Source: Endozoicomonas sp. Mp262
Lineage (GTDB): Bacteria; Pseudomonadota; Gammaproteobacteria; Pseudomonadales; Endozoicomonadaceae
NCBI RefSeq assembly: GCF_025643335.1
Contig: NZ_CP092489.1
Location: 5,028,581 to 5,092,580, forward strand
Direction: 5' to 3'
DNA length: 64,000 bases
The notes below the pieces were generated by a model. That model was not told the origin of the DNA and did no database searches. It was given only the letters and a program-made list of their open reading frames with translations. How positions within the stretch are numbered: the first letter of the stretch is position 1; each line of letters opens with the position of its first letter. Shown here piece after piece: positions 28,982 through 38,301 of the stretch. A program made the translations under genes and the position numbers.

Positions 28982-29158
28982 ACGATTTCACCCGACAAAT
29001 CACAGATTGCTTTTTGCATCCATACCGAAAACGAATATTGCGCATTCATCTTACAAAGACACAGAGACAGATATGAAAGGGTTCCTGAACCAAGATGGGG
29101 TTATTTTGACCCCTCCACTGGAAAGTCTGGCATTATAAACCCCTCCGAATTAGCTTGA
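28982..29158 (+). pseudogene. Small exported protein, C-terminal fragment
   Basis: After the duplicated 9 bp, the frame reads PDKSQIAFCIHTENEYC and on to FDPSTGKSGIINPSELA. The TGA that appears to end it is the first codon of the IS3-type element (starting at 29156), so the native C terminus is lost or lies beyond 30404. About 117 residues remain from the two fragments together. Confidence 0.65.
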
Positions 29159-29223
29159 AGTGGTTATAGTTTTCCGGACACACAAACAAGGGTAATCTTG
29201 GAACCCTATTAAAGGTGTGTAGC

Positions 29224-29520
29224 ATGTCGGAAAAGAAAGTAAAAAATTACACTGCTGAGTTCAAGGAATCTGCTGTGAAGCTGGCAGTTGAATCAGATAA
29301 GCCAGTTACTGAAACTGCTCGGGAGCTTGGGGTTAATATCAACACCCTTCATACCTGGATAACAAAGTACCACCGCCCGAAGGTGGCTAATCAGCCCAGG
29401 AAAAATGATGAGCATGTGTATGATGAAGTGAAACGTTTGCGTAAAGAGCTGAAAACCCTCAAAGAGGAGCACGCTATTTTAAAAAAGGCGGCAGCCTTCT
29501 TTGCAAGAGAAAGTCTCTGA
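29224..29520 (+). CDS. IS3-family OrfA
   Basis: 98 residues. The N-terminal helix-turn-helix (YTAEFKESAVKLAVES, then ETARELGVNINTLHTWITKY) binds the element ends. A C-terminal leucine-zipper-like coiled coil (VKRLRKELKTLKEEHAILKKA) serves dimerisation. In IS3 elements OrfA is also made as an OrfAB fusion by -1 slippage on an A-run near its end; an A6G run is present at the matching position (AAAAAAGG). The ATG at 29224 is chosen because the copy at 48590 starts at the same codon. A few substitutions separate the two copies. Confidence 0.88.
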   Translation: MSEKKVKNYTAEFKESAVKLAVESDKPVTETARELGVNINTLHTWITKYHRPKVANQPRKNDEHVYDEVKRLRKELKTLKEEHAILKKAAAFFARESL

Positions 29521-29567
29521 GATTTCAGTTCATCAAGGACAACCAGGAGCGCTTCAGTATTACTGCC

Positions 29568-30373
29568 ATGTGTCGGGTTATGTCTGTATCGACCACGGGC
29601 TTTTATGACTGGTGCTCCCGTCCAGAATCGAACCGAAGCCAGGAAGACCGTGCATTGAAGGCAGATATCCGCGTGATACATGAAAAACACCGCCAGCGTT
29701 ATGGTGAGCGCCGTATAAAAGACAATCTTGCTGATCAGGGTAAAAACGTCAGCCGTCAACGAATAAGTCGCCTAATGAAGGAGGAAGGCATTCGAAGCGC
29801 AAGTTCAAGGCAACAACAGACTCCCGCCATAACAAGCCGGTGGCCGAGAATCTGCTGAACCGTAATTTCAAACGGAAGCAGCCCAATGAGGCTTACGTGG
29901 GAGACATTACCTATATTCGTACCCGGGAGGGCTGGCTGTACTTGTCCGTATTCATTGATTTGCATTCGAGAGCTGTGGTTGGCTGGTCTATGAGAGATCG
30001 CATGACGGCATCACTGGTCACTGACTCTCTGATGATGGCTATGTGGAAGCGGAGGCCAACAGAAGGGCTGCTGGTACATAGTGATAGGGGCAGTCAGTAC
30101 GTCTCGGAAAGCTATCAGAAATTGCTGAAAGATAATGGCTTTATTTGCAGTATGAGCCGTAAGGGAAATTGCTGGGATAATGCGGTGGCAGAGAGTTTCT
30201 TCCATACGCTGAAAGCTGAGCTTGTTCATCATGAAGACTTCCAGACAAGGGAAGAGGCAAAGCAGGCAATTTTTGAATACATTGAGGTCTATTATAACCG
30301 CCAGAGAAAACACTCTGGTAATGGCTACCTGGCACCTTTCAAATATGAACAGAAAATTGCCGAGGCAGCGTAA
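29568..30373 (+). pseudogene. IS3-family OrfB transposase, frameshifted
   Basis: Compared with the intact copy at 48934-49749, the stretch after MKEEGI is altered: 13 bases are replaced by 3, a net loss of 10, so the reading frame breaks at about 29795. The first part ends at 29858. The second, in another frame to 30373, still contains the DDE core (GDITYIRTREGW, HSDRGSQYVS, NCWDNAVAESFF). The integrase domain is therefore separated from the N-terminal part and this copy should be inactive unless helped by the intact one. Confidence 0.88.
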
Positions 30374-30440
30374 AAAAGTGTCCGGAAAACTCTTGCCAGA
30401 TCAATATATACCAGGTCAGTTTAAACGAAGTAAACTAACC

Positions 30441-30484
30441 CGGATATTTCATAAACATGCTCGGGAAAGTTTATAAAATATCCG
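30441..30484 (-). terminator. Long hairpin after the CPA1 antiporter gene
   Basis: CGGATATTTCATAAAC pairs with GTTTATAAAATATCCG across a 12-nt loop, starting 10 bp after the antiporter stop. No strong T-run; it is probably a transcript-end structure. Confidence 0.4.
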
Positions 30485-30493
30485 AGCCAAGGA

Positions 30494-31753
30494 TTAATGA
30501 GACACCGACTTCAACTTAAGCAATGTCATCAACCGCTCAATAGTGGTTCCCTGAACCAGCAGTGAAAACAAAATAACTGCCAGAGACATATGGATGATGA
30601 CTCCCCGCTCTGGCATATCCAGCGGAATGGATAGCATTAAAGCCACAGGAACAACGCCGCGCAAACCACCCCAGAACATCACCGCCTTGGTCTTTCCGTC
30701 AACCGGTGAGCTTTTGGGCAACCGGTTACTGACCGGAATTAACAGATAGACCACCAGGAAACGGGCAAATAGCACCACGGCAATGGTAAGTAGCAGGTAA
30801 GGTACATTTTCGTAAAGACGATCCACATCCTGGAACAGCAAGTCTTCCTGCATACCCAGCAGCAGGAAAATAAAACTGTTAGCCACAAAGGCCATAAACT
30901 CCCAATAAGGATGCAAATATTCCTGTACGGGTTCACTGAGCACCCGGCGAGACCAGGTTCGGGTAACTACACCCGCCGCAATGGTAGACATGACTCCGGA
31001 CATGCCAAAGACATGGTCCGCCAGAATAAAGCTTAAGTAAGCAAGTATTGTGGTATGGGCAATCTGCACAAAAGGAATATTACGCCCCAGCCGCAACAGG
31101 AACAGCATTCCACCACCCAATGCCGCACCAACCGCGATACCACCGAGAAATACCCGGCAGAACTCCCAGATGGCTCCCAATAGCATCTCGACACCAAAGC
31201 CCTGACCGGTTTGTACCACAGCCATCACAATACCGAACATAACAATCGCGGTGGCATCATTAAAGAGGCTTTCTGCATCCATCAGCAGTGACATCCTCTC
31301 TGGTGCCCCCACTTCCTTAAACAGGGCAATAACCGCCACAGGATCTGTGGCAGAGATTAACGCCCCAAACAGCAAGGCACCAGCCATGGTCATAGGTGTG
31401 AGATAACCAAGCAGCCCGGCTACAACCAGAGTAGATAACACAACCCCGACAACAGCCAGCATTAATACAGGTACCAGCTCTTTTACCAGCATCGGCAGCT
31501 TTATATTGATAGCCGCATCATAAATGAGTACTGGCAATAGAACGTACATAATCAAGTCATGGGTCAGCTCCACCTGCAGAACCGGAGCCAGAAAGTCAGA
31601 ATGCTTGGCCACTCCCCCCAAAACCATTCCGATCACCACCAGACCAATGGTGTAAGGCACTCTCAGAAACTTGAGTCCGATGGCAGAAGCCGTGGTCAAC
31701 ATAAACATACCGGTAAAAATCAACACCGGCAAAGCCAGGCCAGCTTGATGCAT
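30494..31753 (-). CDS. CPA1-family sodium/proton antiporter
   Basis: An inner-membrane exchanger of 419 residues with about twelve hydrophobic segments, expected to swap cytoplasmic sodium (or potassium) for periplasmic protons. Family signatures are clear: SATDPVAVIAL and LMDAESLFNDATAIV contain the aspartates that bind the cation in NhaP-type proteins. It lacks the long cytoplasmic tail of NhaP2-like or YjcE-like members, ending shortly after the last membrane segment. Start ATG at 31751-31753. It stands alone, suitable for a marine, sodium-rich setting. Distinguishing NhaP from the related NhaK or CvrA groups needs phylogeny. Confidence 0.88.
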   Translation of the reverse strand: MHQAGLALPVLIFTGMFMLTTASAIGLKFLRVPYTIGLVVIGMVLGGVAKHSDFLAPVLQVELTHDLIMYVLLPVLIYDAAINIKLPMLVKELVPVLMLAVVGVVLSTLVVAGLLGYLTPMTMAGALLFGALISATDPVAVIALFKEVGAPERMSLLMDAESLFNDATAIVMFGIVMAVVQTGQGFGVEMLLGAIWEFCRVFLGGIAVGAALGGGMLFLLRLGRNIPFVQIAHTTILAYLSFILADHVFGMSGVMSTIAAGVVTRTWSRRVLSEPVQEYLHPYWEFMAFVANSFIFLLLGMQEDLLFQDVDRLYENVPYLLLTIAVVLFARFLVVYLLIPVSNRLPKSSPVDGKTKAVMFWGGLRGVVPVALMLSIPLDMPERGVIIHMSLAVILFSLLVQGTTIERLMTLLKLKSVSH

Positions 31754-32133
31754 GGCATAACCTCTATATTAAAGAAAGGATTTCCATATGGACTTTATAA
31801 TCGGTATCCGAGGCATATTCATGCACCCAGTGGATCATAAGCTCCATACGAATAACAGGAAGAGACCGGGCATAAATTTTACGGCATGAAATAAGTCAGT
31901 AATGAAATGCCAAACCGGAAAATCCATGCACAGGCATTGGCCTTCAGAAAAAACCGCTACCCACTCTAACCTTGACCAAGATCAAAAGAAAGAGTGTTTT
32001 TACGATATCTTATGGCACAAACCCCATAACCCTTATCAATAAACAGTAATAGGTTTTACTGATGAATTAAGACACACCCCGAACTCTTGAAAGAAATGCC
32101 AAGGACTGTTGTGTTTTCACATTTAGACTCATT
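31754..32133. other. Intergenic region upstream of the antiporter gene
   Basis: No gene seen. Contains the FNR-like site listed below and AT-rich stretches that probably hold the antiporter promoter. Confidence 0.5.
31972..31985. promoter_or_regulatory. Candidate FNR/Anr-like site
   Basis: TTGAC-CAAG-ATCAA differs from the FNR consensus TTGAT-N4-ATCAA by one base. It lies about 220 bp upstream of the antiporter start. Confidence 0.3.
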
Positions 32134-32200
32134 CTTAGGGGCTGTTGGGGGGGGGACGTTTGCTCGTGTGCTCACGAGCAAACGTCAACAGCCCCTAAGG
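32134..32200. repeat. Miniature inverted-repeat element, short form with a run of nine G
   Basis: Arms CTTAGGGGCTGTTG...ACGTTTGCTCGTG and their complement form a near-perfect hairpin with a 4-nt loop. The left arm carries nine G where the right arm has one. The same arm sequence borders the 267-bp element at 52579-52845. The outer TA on both sides suggests a TA target. The TAG stop of the LysR gene lies in its right edge. Confidence 0.75.
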
Positions 32201-33136
32201 AATGTGGCAGGTATCACCATCAGCAGAAAGGAATCTATTATTAAGTTGCCCCTCATCCCCCAGCCAATCAAGACACCAGCTTAAGGCAGCACCACGCTTT
32301 TCTTCATTCCATGCCAGATAGCAATGGGTATTCCAGGCCACATCATCCACCTCCCGGCTTACCAGAATCCCTTTTTCCAGATAATACCGGGCAAAGTGAT
32401 AAGGCAGCGCAGTCACACCAATACCGCGAACAGCACATTCAATGGCATTTCGAAAGTTGGGCACTTTTAATCGCCGACTGTAAACGTTGTACCAGTTTTC
32501 TCCACTACTAAACGTCCTAACAGTATCTTCTATTGCAATGATGACATGTGCATTAAGGTCATTTCTCGTTAGTTTTCGTTCAACGGCATTGAGCAAATGC
32601 TCAGGAGACATAACCAGCAACCATCGAACTGTCCCCATCGTGGCACACCGGAATCGACTATCACTCGCCACCATCTCGGGTATATGCTGCGGTGCACCAA
32701 TAACCAGGTCACAGCGCTGATGAAACAGGGCATCCCAGGAACCATTATAAATCTCACCATTGATAACAAGACGGGTATGGGGGTTTGCTGCATTAAATGC
32801 ATTGATAAACTCGTAGAGAGTCTCCTGGCATACAATATTATTAAGAACAACCCTTAACTCTGCCTCCCCCTGGGTGGCTGCTTCACGGGTGGTATATTTG
32901 AGCTTGTTCAGATCCGCTAGTATTTTTCGGGACTCTTTCAGAAAATGCTCTCCAGCCGGAGTGATCTCTACTTTGCGGTTATCACGAACAAATAGTTGAA
33001 CACCTAACTGTTCTTCCAGCTTTTTAACGGTATAGCTAATAGCAGAAGGAACCTTATGCAAATGACGGGCAGCCAGTGAAAAATTTTGATAATGAGCTAC
33101 TACCTGAACAGCTTCTATAGCATCGGCCTGAATCAT
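32195..33136 (-). CDS. LysR-family transcriptional regulator
   Basis: 313 residues. The N-terminal winged helix (FSLAARHLHKVPSAISYTVKKLEEQLGVQLFVRDNR) is a typical LysR DNA-binding domain. The remainder is the co-inducer-binding domain, with the LysR-type patterns around AELRVVLNNI and the GIGVTALPYHF stretch. The target and inducer are unknown. The gene is divergent from the nucleoside transporter operon across 448 bp, so it could regulate it, but LysR proteins are not the usual regulators of deo genes. Its stop codon TAG is formed at the edge of the 67-bp inverted-repeat element; the reading frame is otherwise complete in length for the family (about 300). Confidence 0.88.
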   Translation of the reverse strand: MIQADAIEAVQVVAHYQNFSLAARHLHKVPSAISYTVKKLEEQLGVQLFVRDNRKVEITPAGEHFLKESRKILADLNKLKYTTREAATQGEAELRVVLNNIVCQETLYEFINAFNAANPHTRLVINGEIYNGSWDALFHQRCDLVIGAPQHIPEMVASDSRFRCATMGTVRWLLVMSPEHLLNAVERKLTRNDLNAHVIIAIEDTVRTFSSGENWYNVYSRRLKVPNFRNAIECAVRGIGVTALPYHFARYYLEKGILVSREVDDVAWNTHCYLAWNEEKRGAALSWCLDWLGDEGQLNNRFLSADGDTCHIP

Positions 33137-33584
33137 GGGGGCAAGACATTTATTCGCTAAATACCAGTATTCTAGATTTTGTTTATGGAATAATTTTGCT
33201 CAAGATCAAACTTTAGTGAAATTAGGGGTTACAGCCCAATCTCCAAAAAAACAAGAAAACCGAAACACCCCTAAGTACTTCTTTCTAGACAAACCGTCCA
33301 TTCAACCAAGGTTAACATTAACCAACCCTGATAGAACTGCGCCAAGCTGCTGAAAACTTAACTGCATGATCAAATAATTTGAATATATTGACAAATTTTA
33401 TAGATATACAACCGCCTGTCACGAAATTACCCTTTTGCCCAATCTCGATCACAAAGCGCTCAACTTTGAACAGCGGTGTCCATGCCGATCACACCACTTA
33501 CCGAAGGCACGATCGCCTGCGTCCCGCCCATGATCACTCACACCAGACTTTACAGCTGGCCTGAACAGGCCTGGGGGTAGTATT
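33137..33584. other. Intergenic region between the LysR gene and the nucleoside transporter gene
   Basis: No gene seen. Contains a perfect GGTTAA-CA-TTAACC palindrome, and an FNR-like TTGCT-CAAG-ATCAA at 33196-33209. It must hold the promoters of both divergent units. Confidence 0.5.
33310..33323. promoter_or_regulatory. Palindrome GGTTAACATTAACC, candidate operator
   Basis: Perfect 6-bp inverted repeat with a 2-bp centre, about 260 bp upstream of the transporter and 170 bp upstream of the divergent LysR start. The binding protein is unknown. Confidence 0.35.
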
Positions 33585-34808
33585 GTGCAAATTCTTTTTA
33601 GTTTATTAGGCATTGCCTGCCTATTAGGATTGGCCCTGTTATTATCGGACAATCGCAAAGCTATTAACTTTCGCACAGTAGGTGGTGCCTTCTGTATTCA
33701 GGCCCTTTTTGGTGCTTTTGTACTTTACGTGCCCTTTGGTAAGGATGTCCTTTCCGGTGCAGCCGATGGAGTGCAACACGTTATTAACTATGCCAATAAT
33801 GGCGTAGCATTCCTGTTTGGCGATCTTGGCAACTTTAAGTATGGCTTTATCTTCGCCATCAACGTGCTGACTATCATTATCTTCTTCTCTTCCCTCATCT
33901 CTGTCTTGTACTACCTGGGTATTATGCAGATTGTCATCAAGTTTATTGGTGGTGGGCTGCAAAAAGCACTGGGCACCAGTCGTACAGAATCCCTGTCTGC
34001 AACCGCCAACATCTTTGTAGGGCAGACTGAAGCCCCTCTGCTGGTTAGACCTTACGTTACCAAAATGACTCAATCAGAGCTGTTTGCAGTTATGGTCGGT
34101 GGTCTGGCATCTGTTGCCGGTGCGGTACTGGCAGGCTACGCCAGCATGGGTGTTGAACTGAAATACCTGATCGCTGCCAGCTTTATGGCGGCTCCTGGTG
34201 GTCTGTTAATGGCAAAAATCATTAAGCCTGAAACAGAGCATGACAAAATCTGCAATGACCCAAGCCTGGAAGAAGCCGGTGATGAAAAACCTGCCAACGT
34301 CATTGATGCTGCCGCCGGTGGTGCTTCCAGCGGTATGAAGCTGGCGGTCAACGTTGGCGCAATGTTGCTGGCCTTTATCGCCCTGATTGCCATGCTGAAC
34401 GGTATTATTGGTGGCATTGGTGGCATATTTGGTTTTGAAGGCCTGTCCCTGGAACAAATCCTGGGCTATGTCTTTGCTCCCCTGGCCTTTGTTCTTGGCG
34501 TACCTGCCAGTGAAATTGTGACTGCCGGTAGCCTGATTGGACAAAAGCTGGTTGTTAACGAATTCGTTGCTTATGTGGATTTTGTTGCTATCAAAGACAC
34601 TTTATCCCCGCACACCCAGGCCTTAATGACTTTTGCCCTCTGTGGTTTTGCCAACCTGTCTTCTATCGCCATTCTGCTGGGTGGACTGGGCAGTATGGCG
34701 CCAAGCCGTCGCCACGACATCGCAAAAATGGGTCTGAAAGCCGTAGCGGCAGGTTGCCTTTCCAACCTGATGAGCGCTTCCATCGCCGGTTTATTCCTTG
34801 CCCTGTAA
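33585..34808 (+). CDS. Concentrative nucleoside transporter (CNT family)
   Basis: A 407-residue inner-membrane protein that should import nucleosides with sodium or protons. The family hallmark [14 protein letters not shown] lines the binding site and is close to the sodium-coupled Vibrio cholerae transporter; [15 protein letters not shown] and the [11 protein letters not shown] segment complete the core. About eight to ten hydrophobic segments are visible. The start is GTG at 33585, preceded by GGGGG. It leads the gene set transporter, deoC, deoA, deoD, so imported deoxynucleosides can be broken down at once. NupC, NupX and NupG-like names all exist for such genes, so no symbol is given. Confidence 0.92.
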   Translation: MQILFSLLGIACLLGLALLLSDNRKAINFRTVGGAFCIQALFGAFVLYVPFGKDVLSGAADGVQHVINYANNGVAFLFGDLGNFKYGFIFAINVLTIIIFFSSLISVLYYLGIMQIVIKFIGGGLQKALGTSRTESLSATANIFVGQTEAPLLVRPYVTKMTQSELFAVMVGGLASVAGAVLAGYASMGVELKYLIAASFMAAPGGLLMAKIIKPETEHDKICNDPSLEEAGDEKPANVIDAAAGGASSGMKLAVNVGAMLLAFIALIAMLNGIIGGIGGIFGFEGLSLEQILGYVFAPLAFVLGVPASEIVTAGSLIGQKLVVNEFVAYVDFVAIKDTLSPHTQALMTFALCGFANLSSIAILLGGLGSMAPSRRHDIAKMGLKAVAAGCLSNLMSASIAGLFLAL

Positions 34809-34825
34809 GGCCAGGCCTTCAGCTG

Positions 34826-34853
34826 AGCCAATAGCCAATAGCCAATAGCCAAT
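34826..34853. repeat. Four tandem 7-bp repeats (AGCCAAT)
   Basis: AGCCAAT is repeated four times without interruption, 17 bp after the transporter stop and before deoC. Possible slipped-strand variation of the spacer length. Confidence 0.8.
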
Positions 34854-34933
34854 AGGCAAATGCTGAACAGCACGATTTTCTATTTAAACTGGCTGTCTCC
34901 CTCGACAGCCTCTTAATGACCAGGAAAGACTCA

Positions 34934-35707
34934 ATGAGTACTGAAACTAACTACAGCCAACTGGCTCTGCAGCTGATCGACCTGACCACTTTGAGTGATG
35001 ATGACACCAATGAAAAAGTCATCGCCCTGTGTGAGTCTGCCAAGACATCTGCTGGTACTACGGCTGCCGTTTGCATCTATCCACGCTTTGTTCCTGTGGC
35101 GAAAAAAGCACTGCGTGAACTGGGTCTGGAGCAGGTAAAAATAGCCACTGTCACCAACTTCCCTGCCGGTGGTGATGACATTGCCATTGCTGTTGCTGAA
35201 ACCCGCGCAGCTGTTGCCTACGGTGCTGATGAAGTTGACGTAGTATTTCCATACCGTGCACTGATGGCAGGCGACGAGAAAGTAGGCTACGAGCTGGTTC
35301 GCCAGTGTAAAGAAGCCTGTGGTGATCAGGCAAAACTGAAAGTTATCATCGAATCCGGCGAGCTGAAAACAGAAGAACTGATCCGCAAGGCCAGCAACCT
35401 GTCCATTGAAGCCGGTGCAGATTTCATCAAAACCTCCACAGGCAAGGTAGCCGTTAACGCCACTCTGGAAGCTGCCCGCATCATGCTGGAAGCCATTAAA
35501 GCAAGCGGTCGTGACGTTTCCTTCAAACCAGCAGGCGGTATCCGCACAGCAGAAGAAGCCAAACAGCACCTGCAACTGGCTGAAGAAATCATGGGGCAGG
35601 GATGGGTTAATCCTGACCACTACCGCTTCGGTGCCAGCAGCCTGTTGGGCAACCTGCTGATCGACCTGGGCGAGAAAGAAGGCCAGGTCGATACACAAAG
35701 TTACTAA
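34934..35707 (+). CDS. deoC: Deoxyribose-phosphate aldolase
   Basis: DeoC splits 2-deoxyribose 5-phosphate into glyceraldehyde 3-phosphate and acetaldehyde, the last step of deoxynucleoside catabolism. From the ATG at 34934 (AGGAAAG upstream) it has 257 residues, against 259 in E. coli. The Schiff-base lysine K166 is in [10 protein letters not shown], and [10 protein letters not shown] holds the second catalytic lysine. An ATG-like start six codons upstream (34916) lies before the ribosome site and is rejected. The acetaldehyde made here could be used by AdhE at the other end of the window (inference). Confidence 0.96.
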   Translation: MSTETNYSQLALQLIDLTTLSDDDTNEKVIALCESAKTSAGTTAAVCIYPRFVPVAKKALRELGLEQVKIATVTNFPAGGDDIAIAVAETRAAVAYGADEVDVVFPYRALMAGDEKVGYELVRQCKEACGDQAKLKVIIESGELKTEELIRKASNLSIEAGADFIKTSTGKVAVNATLEAARIMLEAIKASGRDVSFKPAGGIRTAEEAKQHLQLAEEIMGQGWVNPDHYRFGASSLLGNLLIDLGEKEGQVDTQSY

Positions 35708-35715
35708 GCCTATAT

Positions 35716-35740
35716 GAGCCGGTGCAATACCGGCTCTTTT
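35716..35740 (+). terminator. Hairpin between deoC and deoA
   Basis: GAGCCGGT / ACCGGCTC with a 6-nt loop, then TTTT. It could terminate part of the transcripts or protect the upstream mRNA. Confidence 0.55.
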
Positions 35741-35841
35741 ACAGAGGTTGTTCGAAAACACTGTCATAAAAAGTAACAGCTGTCGTTTTCAAACAGTTTC
35801 TTTTTATTTATTACTTTTTAATTTTTACCATTGGGTGCAAC

Positions 35842-37179
35842 ATGTTCCTTCCACAGGAAATTATCCGCCGCAAGCGTGAAGCGCTTCCCCTCAGCAACGA
35901 AGACATTCAGCAATTTGTTCAGGGTATTACCCAAAATACTGTATCTGAAGGCCAGATCGCAGCCCTGGCTATGGCCATCTACTTCCAGGGCCTGAGCATG
36001 CCTGAGCGTATCTCCTTTACCAAGGCCATGCGTGACTCCGGTGATGTGCTGACCTGGGATAAGGAAAAACTGGGCGGCCCTATCATTGATAAACATTCCA
36101 CTGGCGGTGTAGGCGACGTTGTTAGCTTAATGCTTGGCCCTATGCTGGCAGCCTGCGGCGGTTATGTGCCCATGATTTCCGGTCGTGGACTGGGACATAC
36201 CGGTGGCACCCTGGATAAGCTGGACAGCATTTCCGGCTACAACACCAGCGCCTCTGAAGAAACACTGCGCAAAGTGGTTGAAAGCTGTGGTGTTGCCATC
36301 GTAGGTCAGACCGGCGAACTGGCACCTGCCGATAAGCGTGTTTACGCTATCCGCGATGTTACCGCTACAGTAGAATCCATCGATATGATCACGGCCTCCA
36401 TTCTTGGCAAAAAACTGGCCGAAGGCCTGGATGCCCTGGTGATGGATGTCAAGGTAGGCAGCGGTGCCTTTATGCCGACTTACGAAGCCTCTGAAGCGTT
36501 GGCCAAAAGCATTGTTAGCGTCGCCAACGGTGCCGGTGTCAAGACCACAGCCCTACTCACTGACATGAACCAATGCCTGGCTTCCAGTGCCGGTAACGCC
36601 GTTGAAGTGCGTGAAGCAGTCCGGTACCTGACCGGTGAATACAGAAATCCACGTTTGCACGAAGTGACTATGGCCCAAGCCTCAGACCTGCTGGTCTCCG
36701 GTGGTCTGGCCAAGGATCTCACCGAAGCCCGCGACAAACTGCAAATCTGCCTGGATGATGGCAAAGCTGCGGAAATATTTGGTCAGATGGTTGCAGGCCT
36801 GGGTGGCCCTGCTGATTTCGTTGAGCGTTATGACCACTACCTGCCAAAAGCCGACATTATTCGTCCAGTGTTTGCTGATACTGCCGGCTACCTCTCCACC
36901 ATGGATACCCGTGGCATGGGTATGGCTGTGGTTCAAATGGGTGGCGGTCGTAAAACCCCAACGGACAGCATCGACTACGCTGTTGGTCTCACCGACATTC
37001 CCCGTTTGGGTCAACAGGTTGGTCAGGAAACACCTCTGGCCTTGATTCATGCCCGCTCTGAAGAAGCCTGGCAACAAGCGGCTGACATGGTTCGTAACGC
37101 TGTGACCATCAGCGACACAGCTCCGGAGCAAACCCCCGAGATCTATCAGCGCATTACTGCCGCAGATTGTATAGAATAG
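35842..37179 (+). CDS. deoA: Thymidine phosphorylase
   Basis: DeoA converts thymidine and phosphate to thymine and 2-deoxyribose 1-phosphate. The protein has 445 residues (E. coli 440). The glycosyl-transferase family signatures are clear: the phosphate loop [24 protein letters not shown] and the catalytic region [11 protein letters not shown]. The C-terminal domain is complete. Start ATG at 35842, preceded by GGGTG. The phosphopentomutase deoB, which normally links deoA/deoD products to deoC, is not in this operon, so deoxyribose 1-phosphate must be isomerised by an enzyme encoded elsewhere. Confidence 0.96.
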   Translation: MFLPQEIIRRKREALPLSNEDIQQFVQGITQNTVSEGQIAALAMAIYFQGLSMPERISFTKAMRDSGDVLTWDKEKLGGPIIDKHSTGGVGDVVSLMLGPMLAACGGYVPMISGRGLGHTGGTLDKLDSISGYNTSASEETLRKVVESCGVAIVGQTGELAPADKRVYAIRDVTATVESIDMITASILGKKLAEGLDALVMDVKVGSGAFMPTYEASEALAKSIVSVANGAGVKTTALLTDMNQCLASSAGNAVEVREAVRYLTGEYRNPRLHEVTMAQASDLLVSGGLAKDLTEARDKLQICLDDGKAAEIFGQMVAGLGGPADFVERYDHYLPKADIIRPVFADTAGYLSTMDTRGMGMAVVQMGGGRKTPTDSIDYAVGLTDIPRLGQQVGQETPLALIHARSEEAWQQAADMVRNAVTISDTAPEQTPEIYQRITAADCIE

Positions 37180-37189
37180 TTTTTTTTAA

Positions 37190-37213
37190 AAGCCGGGGAT
37201 TTTCATCCCTGGC
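37190..37213 (+). terminator. Hairpin after deoA
   Basis: AGCCGGGGAT / ATCCCTGGCT with a short loop, right after the deoA stop and an A/T run. The lack of a T-run downstream suggests processing or partial termination. Confidence 0.4.
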
Positions 37214-37231
37214 TGCAAATATCTGATTTAT

Positions 37232-37290
37232 ACTAGTACTCCGTAAGGCAGCCACTGAACTTATCATCTGCTGCCGGACGGAGTACTAGT
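37232..37290. repeat. 59-bp inverted repeat between deoA and deoD
   Basis: ACTAGTACTCCGTAAGGCAGC pairs with GCTGCCGGACGGAGTACTAGT, 19 of 21 positions, around a 17-nt loop. It ends 38 bp before the deoD start. Confidence 0.7.
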
Positions 37291-37328
37291 CCTGTTGACG
37301 TAATTAGTCACAGTATGGAGAGAAAACG

Positions 37329-38033
37329 TTGTCTACACCACATATTAATGCTGCGCCTGGAGCTTTTGCAGAAACAGCCTTGATGCCTGGCGACCCGCTG
37401 CGCGCTAAATATATTGCCGAAACCTTCCTTGAAGGTGCCGAAGAAGTGACTAATGTCCGCAACATGTTGGGATATACCGGCCATTACAAGGGTAAGCGGA
37501 TATCTGTCATGGGTTCCGGCATGGGTATTCCTTCTGCCTCCATTTACTACAAGGAGCTGATCACTGAATACGGTGTCAAGAACCTGCTCCGCGTAGGCAG
37601 CTGTGGCGCCATCAGCCCTGATGTCAAGGTGCGTGATGTGGTTATTGGCCTGGGTGCGGCAACCGACTCCAAGGTCAACCGTATTCGCTTCAAAAACCAT
37701 GATTTTGCTGCCACCTGTGACTTTGGCTTACTGGAAAAAGCCGTGGGTGCTGCCCGCAACAAAAACATCCCGGTAAAAGTGGGCAACCTGTTCTCTGCCG
37801 ACCTGTTCTACTCCCCGGATCAACAGTTGTTTGACCTGATGGAAAAGTACGGCATTCTGGGTGTGGAAATGGAAGCTGCCGGCCTGTATGGTGTTGCCGC
37901 TGAATTCGGCGCCAAAGCACTGGCTGTTTGTACCGTAAGCGACCATATTCGCACTGGTGAACAACTCTCTGCTGAAGAGCGCCAACTGTCTTTTAACGAA
38001 ATGATTGAGATCACCCTGGAATCTTTAATCTAG
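37329..38033 (+). CDS. deoD: Purine-nucleoside phosphorylase, DeoD type
   Basis: DeoD splits purine (deoxy)nucleosides with phosphate into base and pentose 1-phosphate. The protein is 234 residues, near the E. coli length of 239, and has [36 protein letters not shown] and the [11 protein letters not shown] region with the nucleoside-binding glutamate. The start codon is TTG at 37329, because GGAGAG sits just upstream and the family begins with S-T-P-H-I-N-A. It is the last gene of the nucleoside operon; a long hairpin separates it from deoA. Confidence 0.95.
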   Translation: MSTPHINAAPGAFAETALMPGDPLRAKYIAETFLEGAEEVTNVRNMLGYTGHYKGKRISVMGSGMGIPSASIYYKELITEYGVKNLLRVGSCGAISPDVKVRDVVIGLGAATDSKVNRIRFKNHDFAATCDFGLLEKAVGAARNKNIPVKVGNLFSADLFYSPDQQLFDLMEKYGILGVEMEAAGLYGVAAEFGAKALAVCTVSDHIRTGEQLSAEERQLSFNEMIEITLESLI

Positions 38034-38054
38034 GATAATCCTTTTATTCCCAAG

Positions 38055-38084
38055 CTCCCGAGGGTGTTGCCACACCCCCGGGAG
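38055..38084 (+). terminator. Hairpin after deoD
   Basis: CTCCCGAGGGTG / CACACCCCCGGGAG stem, 21 bp after the stop, without a T-run. Probably marks the end of the operon transcript. Confidence 0.45.
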
Positions 38085-38301
38085 TCCGGAATCAAGTCTT
38101 ATTCCCTACCCCCAATAGCTATCAGAAATCCCAATCCATCACTTCTACCCCCCTCACCTCCTCCCTACAGATCAATTCAACACAAACAAAAAACAGGGCT
38201 ACTATTAAGGCCGGGAATACACAACCCCATCAAAACCAGCTGATCATTTAAATAAGCATCCTGTTTGACTTAATAACACTTGCCACAGGAATAGAAACAC
38301 A

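Larger units (their letters stand above)
29156..30403 (+). mobile_element. IS3-type insertion sequence, copy 1 (1248 bp, defective)
   Basis: The ends match copy 2 (TGAAGTGG ... CCAGATCA, with the shared inner repeat AGTTTTCCGGACAC). No 3-bp duplication is visible (GCT left, ATA right), so the surroundings may have been rearranged after insertion. The transposase gene carries a net 10-nt deletion. Confidence 0.88.

Noticed and set aside
33388-33410. TTGACA ... TATACA as a promoter for the nucleoside transporter gene
   Set aside because: The spacing is only 11 bp, far from the 16-18 bp needed by the main sigma factor.
34931-35767. 278-codon frame opposite deoC
   Set aside because: Antisense to a certain aldolase gene; cysteine- and phenylalanine-rich nonsense composition.
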